From assembly GCF_000024025.1 (NCBI RefSeq), contig NC_013131.1:930001-994000 (forward strand): 64,000 nt of DNA, written 5' to 3'. The stretch is from Catenulispora acidiphila DSM 44928. Its GTDB lineage: Bacteria > Actinomycetota > Actinomycetes > Streptomycetales > Catenulisporaceae. The notes under the pieces are model-generated. The model was not told the DNA's origin, ran no database searches, and worked only from the letters and a program-made list of their open reading frames with translations. Of this stretch, positions 33,490 to 43,244 are shown piece by piece (position 1 is the first letter of the stretch; every line of letters starts with the position of its first letter). Both the position numbers and the translations under genes were made by a program.

Positions 33490-35328
33490 ATGGAGTCGAC
33501 GCCAGCACAACCGCTCACCAGTAGACCGAAGGTCCCCGACGATCCCAAGAGCGGCGCATTCGCCTCCTTGCGCCGCTTGACCCCCTTCATCCGGCCCTAC
33601 CGGGTCCAGATGATCCTGATGACCCTGTCCGCCCTCGGGGCGACGCTCGTCGGCGTCGCCGTCCCGCTGCTCACCAAGGACCTGATCGACGGCCCGATCG
33701 CGCACCACGACAAGGCCGCGCTGTGGCCGCTGGGCGGCCTGGTCCTGCTGTTCGGCGTCGCCGAGGCCACGCTGTTCTGGCTCCGCCGCTGGTTCCTGCA
33801 ACGCGCCGCCCTGGGCATCGAGGCCGACATCCGGAACGCCTTCTACCGCCACCTGCAGAAGCTGCCCGTGGCCTTCCACGACTCCTGGCAGTCCGGTCAG
33901 CTGGTCTCGCGGGTGTCCGGCGACATCAACAGCCTGCGCCGGTTCTTCGGCTTCGCGCTGATCTTCCTGGTGGTCAACGGCGCCACCTTCCTGCTCGTCG
34001 GCGGCGCCCTGGTCTTCATCCACGCGGTGATGGGCCTGATCATCTACGCCGCCGCCGTCCCGCTGATCCTCTACGGCCGCCTGGCCGACCGCCGCTACCA
34101 CCGGCAGTCCCGCGCCGCCCAGGACCAGGCCGGCGACGTCGCGACCCTGGTCGAGGAGTCCGCGCTCGGGATCCGCGCGGTCAAGGCGTTCGGCCGCCAG
34201 GACCTGCTGTTCGCGCGCTTCGACGAGCGGGCGCAGACGCTGCGCCGGCTGGAGCTCACGAAGATCAGGACCCTGTCGGAGCTGTGGGCGGTCTTCGCCG
34301 CGCAGCCGCAGCTGGTGCTCTCGCTGTGCGTCCTGATCGGCGCCTACGCGGTGTCCACCGGCGCGCTGTCCCTGGGCACGCTGGTCGCCTTCATCTCGCT
34401 CTACCTGACGCTCCTGTGGCCGATCGAGTCCATGGCCTGGCTGATGGCGCAGAGCCAGGAGGCGAACTCCGCCGCCGAGCGCGTGCTCGAGGTCCTGGAC
34501 ACGGTCCCGAACATCGCCGACGCCGCCGCGACCGTCCGCCCGCGTCCCGCCAGCGCGGGCGAGCTGGTCTTCGAAGACGTCAGCTTCACCTACCCCAACT
34601 CCGACCGGCCGGTCATCTCCGGGTTCGACCTGCGCGTCGCGCCCGGCGAGACCGTCGCGCTGGTCGGCCCGACCGGCTGCGGCAAGACCACGCTCACCGC
34701 GCTGGTGCCCCGCCTGTACGACGCCACGGCGGGGCGGGTGCTGGTCGACGGCGTCGACGTCCGCGACCTCCCGCTGGCCGAGCTGCGCCGCAAGGTGGCG
34801 TGCGCCTTCGAGGACCCGACGCTGTTCTCCGCCTCGGTGCGCGAGAACCTCACCATGGGCGTCCCCGACGCCTCCGAGGAGCAGATCGAGGAGGCGATCG
34901 AGGTCGCGCAGGCCGGCTTCGTCAACGAGCTGCCCTGGGCGCTCGACACCCGGGTGGGGGAGCAGGGCCTCACCCTGTCCGGCGGGCAGCGGCAGCGGGT
35001 CGCGCTGGCTCGCGCGGTGCTGGGGCGGCCCTCGATCCTGGTGCTGGACGACCCGCTCTCGGCGCTCGACATCCACACCGAGGGCAAGGTCGAGGAAGCG
35101 CTGCACAGCGTGCTGCGCGGGACCACCGGACTGGTGGTCGCGCACCGGCCCTCCACGGTCCTGCTCGCCGACCGCGTGGTGCTGCTCACGCCGCCGGGAC
35201 CGCGGGGCACGACGATCGCGGCCGTCGGCACACACCAGGAGCTGCTGCGCACCTGTCCGGCCTACCGCGACATCCTGTCGCAGACCTCTGACCTGGTCGA
35301 GGAAGAACTCGCGGAGGTGTCCCGATGA
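33490..35328 (+). CDS. ABC exporter half, degenerate-site subunit
   Basis: A 612-residue transmembrane-plus-ATPase protein. Six membrane helices (residues about 30-310) precede the nucleotide-binding domain: Walker A GPTGCGKTT (about 396), signature LSGGQRQR, Walker B ILVLDDPLSALD and H-loop VVAHRPST. Two catalytic positions are changed: the Walker B Glu is Asp, and the Q-loop Gln is Glu (KVACAFEDPTLF). Its own ATP site is therefore probably slow or inactive, as in one half of heterodimeric exporters such as TM287/288. The stop overlaps the start of the partner gene (ATGA). The substrate is probably a drug or lipid. Confidence 0.92.
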   Translation: MESTPAQPLTSRPKVPDDPKSGAFASLRRLTPFIRPYRVQMILMTLSALGATLVGVAVPLLTKDLIDGPIAHHDKAALWPLGGLVLLFGVAEATLFWLRRWFLQRAALGIEADIRNAFYRHLQKLPVAFHDSWQSGQLVSRVSGDINSLRRFFGFALIFLVVNGATFLLVGGALVFIHAVMGLIIYAAAVPLILYGRLADRRYHRQSRAAQDQAGDVATLVEESALGIRAVKAFGRQDLLFARFDERAQTLRRLELTKIRTLSELWAVFAAQPQLVLSLCVLIGAYAVSTGALSLGTLVAFISLYLTLLWPIESMAWLMAQSQEANSAAERVLEVLDTVPNIADAAATVRPRPASAGELVFEDVSFTYPNSDRPVISGFDLRVAPGETVALVGPTGCGKTTLTALVPRLYDATAGRVLVDGVDVRDLPLAELRRKVACAFEDPTLFSASVRENLTMGVPDASEEQIEEAIEVAQAGFVNELPWALDTRVGEQGLTLSGGQRQRVALARAVLGRPSILVLDDPLSALDIHTEGKVEEALHSVLRGTTGLVVAHRPSTVLLADRVVLLTPPGPRGTTIAAVGTHQELLRTCPAYRDILSQTSDLVEEELAEVSR

Positions 35329-37214
35329 CGACGACGACCACCGACTGGCGCGGCGTCGCCACCGAGAAGAAGGACGACCTGCCCGACAACTCCGGCATCC
35401 GGCTGCGGGCGCGCAGCCGCCGGCTGCTCGCCGAGCTGGTCCGCCCGCATCGCAGGGAGCTGATCTTCTGTACCGGCATGGTCCTGGTGCAGACGGTCTT
35501 CAACATGGCCGGTCCCTACCTGGTCTCGATCGGCATCGACCGCGGCATCCCGGCGCTGCGGCGCGGGGACTGGGGTCCGATCACCGCCATCTTCGTGGCG
35601 ATGGTGATCAGCGCGATCCTGGCCTCCGGACTGCGCGCGGTCTTCCTGAACAAGGTCGGGCGCATCGGCCAGACCATGCTGCTGAACCTGCGCCGCATGG
35701 TGTTCACCAAGTTCCAGGCGCTGCCGCTGGCGTTCCACGAGAACTACACCTCCGGGCGCGTGATCAGCCGGCTGACCTCCGATCCGGACGCCCTGAACGA
35801 CCTGATCGACAACGGTCTGGACGGGCTGCTGGACGCGGTGCTGACGGTCGCCGGCATCGGGATCATGATGGCGGTGCTGGACGTTCCGCTGACCCTGGTG
35901 GTGGTCCTGGCCTTCCCGCTGATGCTGCTGCTGATGCGCTGGTTCTCCCGGCACTCCGCGGTCGCCTACCGCCGGACCCGGGAGACGATCGCGGCGCTGA
36001 TCGTGCACTTCGTCGAGACCTGCAACGGGATCCGCGCGGTGAAGGCGTTCCGCCGCGAGCCGCGCAACGAGGAGATCTTCGGGCAGCTGAACAACGAGTT
36101 CCGCGCCGCCAACGCCCGCGCGATGAACCTGCTGGCGATCTTCATCCCCGGGATGAAGACCATCGCGGCGTTCACCACCGCGGCGGTCGTGGTCTACGGC
36201 GGTCTGCGCGTGATGGACGGCGACGTCCAGATCGGCGTGCTGGTGGGCTTCGTGCTGTACCTGCGGCGGTTCTTCAACCCGCTGGAGGACATCGCGATGT
36301 TCTACAACTCCTTCCAGAGCGGGACGGCTGCGCTGGAGAAGCTGTCCGGCGTCCTGCAGGAGGCCAACGAGCTGCCCGAGCCGGCCGACCCGAAGCCGCT
36401 GCCCTCGCCGCTGCAGGGGAGGGTCTCGTTCGACAACGTCACCTTCGCCTACCCCAAGCGGGAGTCGGACGCGTCCTCGGCGTCGGGGGTCGAGGCGGAG
36501 GCCGAGGACATCGGGACCGGCGGCAAGGTGATCCTGCCGCTGCTGGACCTCCAGGTCCCGGCGGGCCAGACCGTGGCCCTGGTCGGCGCGACCGGGGCGG
36601 GCAAGTCCACCCTGGCGCGCCTGCTGTGCCGCTTCTACGACCCGCAGGACGGCGCCGTGCGCGTCGACGGCGTGGACGTGCGCGACCTGAAAGACGGCGA
36701 CCTGCGCCGCGCCGTGGTGATGGTGACGCAGGAGAACTTCCTGTTCGCCGGCTCCGTCGCGGACAACATCGCCTTCGGCCGCCCGGACGCCGGCCGCGCC
36801 GAGATCGAGGCGGCGGCCCGGGCCATCGGCGCGCACGACTTCATCAGCGCCCTGCCGGACGGCTACGACACGGACGTCAAGAAGCGCGGCGGCCGCCTGT
36901 CCGCCGGCCAGCGCCAACTGGTCGCCTTCGCCCGCGCCTTCATCGCCGACCCGGCGGTCCTGGTCCTGGACGAGGCCACCAGCTCCCTGGACGTCCCCAG
37001 CGAGCGCATGGTCCAGCGCGCCCTGCGCACGATCCTGGCCGACCGCACGGCCCTGATCATCGCCCACCGCCTGTCCACGGTCGAGATCGCCGACCGCGTC
37101 CTGGTGATGGAGGACGGCGTCATCGTCGAGGACGGCGCGCCGGCCGCCCTGCTGGAGGCCGGGACCGGCCGCTTCGCCGGGCTGCACGAGGCGTGGCGGG
37201 AGTCGCTGGTGTAG
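35325..37214 (+). CDS. ABC exporter half, catalytically intact subunit
   Basis: A 629-residue partner of the preceding gene. The membrane domain spans about 45-330. The ATPase has Walker A GATGAGKST, Q-loop VMVTQENFLF, signature RLSAGQRQLVAFAR, Walker B VLVLDEATSSLD with the catalytic Glu, and H-loop IIAHRLST, all canonical. A roughly 25-residue Ser/Ala/Glu-rich insertion (RESDASSASGVEAEAED) sits near the start of the ATPase domain, after FAYPK. ATG 35325 overlaps the previous stop by 4 bp, giving equal translation of the two halves. Together they form one heterodimeric exporter. Confidence 0.93.
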   Translation: MTTTTTDWRGVATEKKDDLPDNSGIRLRARSRRLLAELVRPHRRELIFCTGMVLVQTVFNMAGPYLVSIGIDRGIPALRRGDWGPITAIFVAMVISAILASGLRAVFLNKVGRIGQTMLLNLRRMVFTKFQALPLAFHENYTSGRVISRLTSDPDALNDLIDNGLDGLLDAVLTVAGIGIMMAVLDVPLTLVVVLAFPLMLLLMRWFSRHSAVAYRRTRETIAALIVHFVETCNGIRAVKAFRREPRNEEIFGQLNNEFRAANARAMNLLAIFIPGMKTIAAFTTAAVVVYGGLRVMDGDVQIGVLVGFVLYLRRFFNPLEDIAMFYNSFQSGTAALEKLSGVLQEANELPEPADPKPLPSPLQGRVSFDNVTFAYPKRESDASSASGVEAEAEDIGTGGKVILPLLDLQVPAGQTVALVGATGAGKSTLARLLCRFYDPQDGAVRVDGVDVRDLKDGDLRRAVVMVTQENFLFAGSVADNIAFGRPDAGRAEIEAAARAIGAHDFISALPDGYDTDVKKRGGRLSAGQRQLVAFARAFIADPAVLVLDEATSSLDVPSERMVQRALRTILADRTALIIAHRLSTVEIADRVLVMEDGVIVEDGAPAALLEAGTGRFAGLHEAWRESLV

Positions 37215-37708
37215 CGCGGGGGAGCGGGCACCGCGAGGGCGGGCACGGCCGGCGTCGTTTCTTCGGAGGCGGCGCCGGCTGGTTTTCTTCCCCGAGCGGC
37301 GCGACGCAGATTTTCAGCCACGTTTACCCCCTCTCTCAGACCTCATTCAGCCGTGAACGCAACAGTTGCATGACGCGGATGCCCGTCCGTCTGCACGTGC
37401 GTCCGCCGCGTGCGCGCGCCCTGCGACGCCGCTGGTGAAGGGTGCTGCCGCCACTCTGCGCTGATCAATCAGCACCGCTGTGTAGTGCCAAGACTCGGCA
37501 AAGCCCGGGTCATCTTCGGGCCGTTCCCATTGAGACCTACCCGTTACCTCGGGCAGATTGCTCTCCCGACAGGCCTCGCGCGGGCGTTCGAAAGAACCCC
37601 TCCACAGCCCGCGCACAGGAGGCGAAGTTCGGCGGAAGGCCTCTCTTGTCCGGCATATCCGGCTCCGGCTCCGGCAGACACGTCGCGAGCCACGCCAAGC
37701 CCGGGGCG
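37215..37708 (+). other. 494-bp gap before the transglycosylase-like gene
   Basis: No convincing gene. It contains two small dyads: GCAACAGTTGC (37359-37369) and GCTGAT-CA-ATCAGC (37460-37473). The frame of the downstream gene is open back to 37442, but the translation there is Pro/Arg/Cys-rich and unlike a protein start. The size and position suit a long structured leader, but I recognise no riboswitch consensus. Confidence 0.5.
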
Positions 37709-38488
37709 ATGACCCATGCCAAGGGCAAGGTCAAGACCGCGGCCGCGGTGACCAGCGTCCTCGCGGTCAGCGGCGGCGTCGCCACCGCTTTCCACCTGCA
37801 CCAGGACGGGCTGCGCAACAGCGCCGAGGCCGCTTCCCAGGACTCGAACACGTCCGCCGCCGCGGCTGCCGCCAACGCACTGGCGGCCCGCGCCGGCACC
37901 AACGCCGCGAACCGCGATCTGCAGCGGCCGAGCCTGGGGCAGTCCTCGACGCCCGGCACGCCGTCCAGCTCGCAGCCGAGTTCGGCGCAGAGCCCGAGCA
38001 CCCCGGCCAGCTCCTCCAGCAGCACGCCGGCTCCGCCCGCGTCATCCTCGAGCACGCCGATCCCGCTGCCGAGCAAGCCGCTGACGACGCCGACGCCGAC
38101 GAAGACCTCGACGCCGATCCCGACCAAGACCACGACGACGCCGACCTCGTCGAGCTCCAGTTCCTCCAGCTCGACGACGAACATGGGCTACAACGCCACG
38201 CCCGCGCAGGCCAAGGCGATGGCCGAGTCGATCGTGCCGTCCAGCCAGTTCCTGTGCTTCTCGAACATCATCGAGCGCGAGTCGAGCTGGAACGTCCACG
38301 CCACCAACCCGTCCTCCGGCGCCTATGGCCTCGGCCAGGCGCTGCCCGGCGACAAGATGGCCTCGATGGGCTCGGAGTGGCGCAACAGCGCCCTGGTGCA
38401 GATCAAGTGGGCGCTGTCCTACATGACGGGGCGCTACGGCTCGCCGTGCGCCGCGTGGGCCTTCTGGCAGGCCCACGACTGGTACTGA
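37709..38488 (+). CDS. secreted transglycosylase-like cell-wall protein
   Basis: A 259-residue exported protein. It starts MTHAKGKVKTAAAVTSVLAV with a weak signal/anchor helix, followed by an Ala-rich stretch and about 90 residues of Ser/Thr/Pro/Lys wall-spanning linker (TPTPTKTSTPIPTKTTTTPT). The C-terminal 85 residues form a small lysozyme-like domain: FLCFSNIIERESSWNVHATN with a likely catalytic Glu (about 188), SSGAYGLGQALPGDKMASMG, and GSPCAAWAFWQAHDWY. This pattern is common in actinobacterial transglycosylase-like and aggregation-promoting-factor-type proteins that trim peptidoglycan. ATG 37709 is chosen by signal-peptide position. Confidence 0.8.
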   Translation: MTHAKGKVKTAAAVTSVLAVSGGVATAFHLHQDGLRNSAEAASQDSNTSAAAAAANALAARAGTNAANRDLQRPSLGQSSTPGTPSSSQPSSAQSPSTPASSSSSTPAPPASSSSTPIPLPSKPLTTPTPTKTSTPIPTKTTTTPTSSSSSSSSSTTNMGYNATPAQAKAMAESIVPSSQFLCFSNIIERESSWNVHATNPSSGAYGLGQALPGDKMASMGSEWRNSALVQIKWALSYMTGRYGSPCAAWAFWQAHDWY

Positions 38489-38539
38489 GGTACCGACACC
38501 GGTCTGACGTGCCGACCAGGCCCGCCCCGGACCCCACAG

Positions 38540-38565
38540 CCGCCGCAAGCTCGCGCGTGCGGCGG
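38540..38565. terminator. hairpin between convergent genes
   Basis: CCGCCGCA (38540-38547) pairs with TGCGGCGG (38558-38565) around a 10-base loop, between the transglycosylase-like gene and the convergent reductase gene. No T tract. Confidence 0.55.
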
Positions 38566-38640
38566 ACCCGGGCGGACCGCAAGACCGCTCCGCGCCCGAA
38601 CCCCCCACCGGCGCGCAGGGCGGACCAGGGAGGGTGCGTC

Positions 38641-39534
38641 TCAGCCGTCTGAGGCGGCGGACAACAGCGGGACCAGAACGTCGGACACCGGCGTCGGGAT
38701 CCCGTGCCGCCGCCCCAGACGGCGCACCACGCCGTTGCGCGCGTCCCACTCCAGCTCCCGGCCGGCGAGCCGGTCGAACAGGATCGAGGACCCGATGTCG
38801 GGGTCCATCCGCTCGAAGATGCCGACCAGCGCCTCGGCCTCGCTCTCCGGCAGCGCCGCGCCTTCGGCCCGGGCCACCGCCAGCGTCTCCTGTGCCAGCG
38901 CCAGAGCCAGTTCCCGGACATCCGGGCGCTGATAGATCGCCGCGCGCCGGCCGGTCACCGCCATCACGCCGGCGATGGCGTTGGTCGTCAGCTTGCGCCA
39001 GGCCGCGGTGGTGAAGTCCGAGACCAGCTCCACCTCGACCGCCGAGGCGCCTTCCAGCAGCCGCGCGAACTCCTCGCCGGCGGGTCCGGCCGGGACCTGC
39101 AGCAGCGAGGAGATGTTGTTGCGGACCGTGACCTCGCCGGGTCCGGTCGGCTCGGCGCTGATCCAGACGATGGCCGGGAGCACCTGCGCGTCGTTCACGT
39201 ACGGCGCGACGCGCTCGACGTGCTCGACGCCGTTCTGCAGCGCCACGACCGTCGTGCTCGGCTTGCACAGCGCGTCCAGATACCCGGCGGCGCCGTCGGT
39301 CTGGTGCGCCTTCACCGCCAGCAGCACCCAGTCGGCCGGCCCGGTCACCTCGGCCGGGGAGGTCAGGATCGGCGCCTCCAGGTCGGTCACCCCGCCGGAG
39401 ACGTCGTCGACCACCCGCAGCGCCCCGGGATCACGCCGCGCGCACAGCGTCACGGAGTGCCTCCCGGTCTGCTGCGCGGCCAACGCCGCGACCGAACCGA
39501 TAGCGCCAGGCCCCACCACCGCTATGTCCGCCAT
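38641..39534 (-). CDS. ketopantoate reductase family protein
   Basis: A 297-residue NADP-dependent reductase of the PanE/ApbA type. The N-terminal Rossmann motif is IAVVGPGAIGSVAALAAQ, LLAVKAHQTDGA carries the conserved Lys of this family (about 73), and VVALQNGVEH matches the Asn-Gly motif near 98. The C-terminal helical domain has AAWRKLTTNAIAG with the catalytic Lys (about 180) and the usual ExxS-like end (DIGSSILFDRLAGRELEWD). PanE proper makes pantoate for coenzyme A; many actinobacteria have several paralogs, so the exact substrate is open. A TACGCT box lies 8 nt before ATG 39534. Confidence 0.85.
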   Translation of the reverse strand: MADIAVVGPGAIGSVAALAAQQTGRHSVTLCARRDPGALRVVDDVSGGVTDLEAPILTSPAEVTGPADWVLLAVKAHQTDGAAGYLDALCKPSTTVVALQNGVEHVERVAPYVNDAQVLPAIVWISAEPTGPGEVTVRNNISSLLQVPAGPAGEEFARLLEGASAVEVELVSDFTTAAWRKLTTNAIAGVMAVTGRRAAIYQRPDVRELALALAQETLAVARAEGAALPESEAEALVGIFERMDPDIGSSILFDRLAGRELEWDARNGVVRRLGRRHGIPTPVSDVLVPLLSAASDG

Positions 39535-39542
39535 GGAACAAG

Positions 39543-39548
39543 AGCGTA
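39543..39548 (-). promoter_or_regulatory. putative -10 box of the ketopantoate-reductase-like gene
   Basis: TACGCT on the minus strand ends 8 nt before ATG 39534. Confidence 0.35.
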
Positions 39549-39656
39549 TTGCGTCTTCGGCATCATGTGCGAGGCGACAACAGGTTGTTACCGCAGGTTA
39601 CCGGCGAGTTCACAGCGGTGGAGCGGCCGCGGGACGCCCTCGCGGCGTGCTCCCGG

Positions 39657-41156
39657 CTACCGCACATCCCCCATCAGCCGGTTGATGACCGGCGAGGCGA
39701 GGAACACCAGCACGCCGATGCCCGCCGCCACGGCGCCCAGCGTCAGGAAGTAGGTGAAGTCGCTCATCACGGTGCTGAGCTTGGTGACGTACACGTTGAG
39801 CGCGTTGCCCGTGGCGGTGGCCAGGAACCACAGCCCCAGCATCTGCCCGGCGAACCGGGCCGGCGCCAGCTGCGTGGTCACCGACAGCCCGACCGGGGAC
39901 AGGCACAGCTCGCCGATCGTCTGCAGCAGGTAGGTGACCGCCAGGAAGACGATCGAGACGCGGTGCGTCGGTGTGGCGTCCTTGCCGGCGATGCTCATCA
40001 CGAAGAACGAGCAGCCGATCACCACCAGCCCGAGCGCGAACTTCACCGAGGTCCGCGGCGCCCGGTCGCCCAGGCGCTGCCACATCCCGGCGAAGACCGG
40101 CGCGAACACCATGATGTAGAAAGGGTTCGCCGACTGCAGCCACACCGAGGGCATCTCCCAGCCGAAGATCGACAGGTCGGTCTTGTCCGCGGCGAACAGG
40201 TTCAGCTGGCTGCCGGACTGGTCGTAGATCATCCAGAACACGGTCGCGCCGATGAAGAAGGCGACGAACGCCATCAGCTTGGGCCGCTCCCCGGCGCTCA
40301 GCCCGCCGCGGCTGAACATGTAGCCGAAGTAGACGAACGGCGTGGCGATGATCGGCGCGGCCAGCCCGTCGGCGAACGCCGAGACCGACCACTCGGTGAT
40401 CGCCATCCAGCCCAGCACGATCGCCAGCACGATCGCGACGATCACCGCGCCGGCCCGCAGCGAGCGCCGCAGCTCCGGCGGCGTGATCGGCTTCGGCGGG
40501 CGCAGCCCGACGGTGCCCAGGTGCTTGCCCTCGACGACGTACCAGACGACCGCGAACGTCATGCCGATCGCCGCGATCCCGAAGCCCAGGTGGTAGTTGA
40601 TGTGCTGGCCGACCCAGCCGGCGGTCAGCGGCGCCAGGAACGCGCCCATGTTGATCGCCATGTAGAAGATCGTGAATCCGGCGTCCCGCCGCTTGTCGTG
40701 CTGGTGGTAGAGCCCGCCGACCTGCGCCGAGATGTTCGGCTTGAGCAGCCCGGTGCCCAGCACGATCAGTCCCAGCCCCAGGAACGAGGTCGCCGCGGTG
40801 GGGATGGCCATTACGTAGTGGCCCAGCGCGATGATGATGCCGCCCCACAGCACCGAGCGTCTGGCGCCCCAGACCCGGTCGGCGATCCAGCCGCCGGGGA
40901 CTGCCATCAGGTAGACCAGGCTGTTGTAGATGCCGTAGAAGCTGTTGCCGGCCTCCTGCGAGAGCCCCAGGCCGTGGTGCGCCGCGGTGTCGGTGAGGAA
41001 CAGCACCAGCAGCCCGCGCATGCCGTAGAAGCTGTACCGCTCCCAGAACTCGGTCGCGAACAGCGTCTGCAATCCCTTGGGGTGACCGAAGAACGCTCGG
41101 TCCTCATCCTGCGGCGGCAGGCCCTGGGCGGGGGACGGAACGTCGTGGGTCGTCAT
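39657..41156 (-). CDS. POT/PTR-family peptide transporter
   Basis: A 499-residue proton-coupled oligopeptide transporter with about 12-14 membrane helices. The POT hallmark is the first helix FATEFWERYSFYGMRGLLVL, containing the ExxER(Y/F) proton-coupling motif (about residues 35-40), followed by GGWIADRVWGARRSVLWGG and the second PTR2 signature FTIFYMAINMGAFLAPL (about 165-180). Long cytosolic ends are absent. The ATG at 41156 was chosen because a much longer in-frame reading passes through the divergent regulator region. It is divergent from the two-component system, with 93 bp between starts. Confidence 0.92.
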   Translation of the reverse strand: MTTHDVPSPAQGLPPQDEDRAFFGHPKGLQTLFATEFWERYSFYGMRGLLVLFLTDTAAHHGLGLSQEAGNSFYGIYNSLVYLMAVPGGWIADRVWGARRSVLWGGIIIALGHYVMAIPTAATSFLGLGLIVLGTGLLKPNISAQVGGLYHQHDKRRDAGFTIFYMAINMGAFLAPLTAGWVGQHINYHLGFGIAAIGMTFAVVWYVVEGKHLGTVGLRPPKPITPPELRRSLRAGAVIVAIVLAIVLGWMAITEWSVSAFADGLAAPIIATPFVYFGYMFSRGGLSAGERPKLMAFVAFFIGATVFWMIYDQSGSQLNLFAADKTDLSIFGWEMPSVWLQSANPFYIMVFAPVFAGMWQRLGDRAPRTSVKFALGLVVIGCSFFVMSIAGKDATPTHRVSIVFLAVTYLLQTIGELCLSPVGLSVTTQLAPARFAGQMLGLWFLATATGNALNVYVTKLSTVMSDFTYFLTLGAVAAGIGVLVFLASPVINRLMGDVR

Positions 41157-41236
41157 GCGTTCGGTGCTTCCCGGACCAGATGGGCGCATTACAGACAATG
41201 CTCCAGATGGGGGAGCGACAGCAGGTCGACCCCGAT

Positions 41237-41242
41237 TACCAT
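41237..41242 (+). promoter_or_regulatory. putative -10 box of the two-component operon (leaderless)
   Basis: TACCAT ends 7 nt before ATG 41250. Confidence 0.45.
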
Positions 41243-41249
41243 CACACTC

Positions 41250-41918
<669 letters not shown>

Positions 41919-41936
41919 CGCGCGGGCCCGCCTGCA

Positions 41937-43244
41937 GTGCGCCGCCGCCTGGTCTCCTCCACGTTCCTCGTGGTGATGATGGTCGTGATCCTGCTCGGAG
42001 TGCCGCTGGCGGTGCTCGAGGTGCGCTCGGTGGACACCAGCACCAAGTCGGTGCTGGCCACCGAGTCCCGGATGCTCGCCCAGACGGTCTCCATGCTGGT
42101 CAGCAAGGCCAGCCTGGACGGCACCAACTCCGGTCCGCTCAGCGACTACGACACCGACCTGCAGCACATGATCGCCCGCACCCACGACGCCACGATCGAC
42201 GTCGACGGCCAGAGCCCGATCCAGATCAACTCCGCGCTGCCGCCCGGGGCGCCGGCCTTCAGCGTCACCTACGAGATGGACGGCGTGCTGCGCAACGTCG
42301 GCGTGCGCGTCACCGTCCAGGCGCCGCGCGCCCCGGCCGAGGACCAGATACGCGGCTCGATGTACCTGATCGGCGGGGTCGCGCTGGCGGTGCTGGTGGC
42401 CGCGACCGGCCTGGCCTACCTGCAGGCCCGCCGGCTCACCAAGCCGCTGGAGGAGCTGGCGGCCACCGCCGAGCGCCTGGGCTCCGGCGACCCGCGCCCC
42501 AGGCACCGCCGCTACGGCATCAGCGAGCTGGACCGGGTCGCCGAGGTCATCGACAGCTCGGCGGACCGGATCTCCACGATGCTCGGCGCCGAGCGCCGGC
42601 TGGCCGCCGAGGCCTCGCACGAGCTGCGCACGCCGCTGGCGGCGCTGTCGATGCGGCTGGAGGAGATCATCACCCTGGCCGACGACCCGCAGACCGTGCG
42701 CGACGAGGCCGAGGTGGCGCTGTCGCAGGTCGAGCGGCTCACCGACGTGGTGCAGCGGCTGCTGACCACGGTGCGCACCCACCGGCGCTCGGATCTGGCG
42801 GTGCCGATCGAGGTGGACACCGTGATCCGGCAGCAGGTCCACGAGTGGCGCCCGGCGTACCAGTCGATGCGGCGCGGGATCGTGGTCTCCGGAGAGCGGC
42901 GGCTGATGGCCATGGCGACCCCGGGCGCGTTCTCCCAGATCCTGTCCACGCTGCTGGAGAACTCCCTGATCCACGGCGCCGGGACGGTCACCGTGCACAC
43001 CCGCGCGGTCGGCGGGTCGGTGGTGGTGGAGGTCGGCGACGAGGGCGACGGCATCGCGCCGGACCTGGAGGCCAAGCTCTTCGAGCGGGGCGCCTCCTCC
43101 CGCGGGTCCACCGGGCTGGGCCTGGCGGTGGCGCGGGAGTTGGCCGAGGCCGACGGCGGCCGGCTGAACCTGGTGCTTCAGCGGCCGGCGGTGTTCGCCG
43201 TCTTCCTCACGGAGCACTCGCCCTTGTCGGTGATTGCGCGCTGA
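41937..43244 (+). CDS. sensor histidine kinase
   Basis: A 435-residue membrane kinase. Two helices (STFLVVMMVVILLGVPLAVL, about 7-27; MYLIGGVALAVLVAATGLAY, about 140-160) enclose an extracytoplasmic sensor of about 110 residues. A HAMP linker follows (ARRLTKPLEELAATAERLGSG), then the dimerisation helix ERRLAAEASHELRTPLAALS with the phospho-His (about 229), and the ATPase boxes LLENSLIHGAG, VGDEGDGIAPD and GSTGLGLAVARELAEADGGR. All look functional. GTG 41937 follows the regulator closely. The last 38 bp overlap the end of the convergent GtrA gene. Confidence 0.92.
   Translation: MRRRLVSSTFLVVMMVVILLGVPLAVLEVRSVDTSTKSVLATESRMLAQTVSMLVSKASLDGTNSGPLSDYDTDLQHMIARTHDATIDVDGQSPIQINSALPPGAPAFSVTYEMDGVLRNVGVRVTVQAPRAPAEDQIRGSMYLIGGVALAVLVAATGLAYLQARRLTKPLEELAATAERLGSGDPRPRHRRYGISELDRVAEVIDSSADRISTMLGAERRLAAEASHELRTPLAALSMRLEEIITLADDPQTVRDEAEVALSQVERLTDVVQRLLTTVRTHRRSDLAVPIEVDTVIRQQVHEWRPAYQSMRRGIVVSGERRLMAMATPGAFSQILSTLLENSLIHGAGTVTVHTRAVGGSVVVEVGDEGDGIAPDLEAKLFERGASSRGSTGLGLAVARELAEADGGRLNLVLQRPAVFAVFLTEHSPLSVIAR

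Noticed and set aside
37442-37708. Extension of the transglycosylase-like protein to 37442
   Set aside because: The extra 89 residues are not signal-like and lack a ribosome site; the hydrophobic export segment follows ATG 37709.
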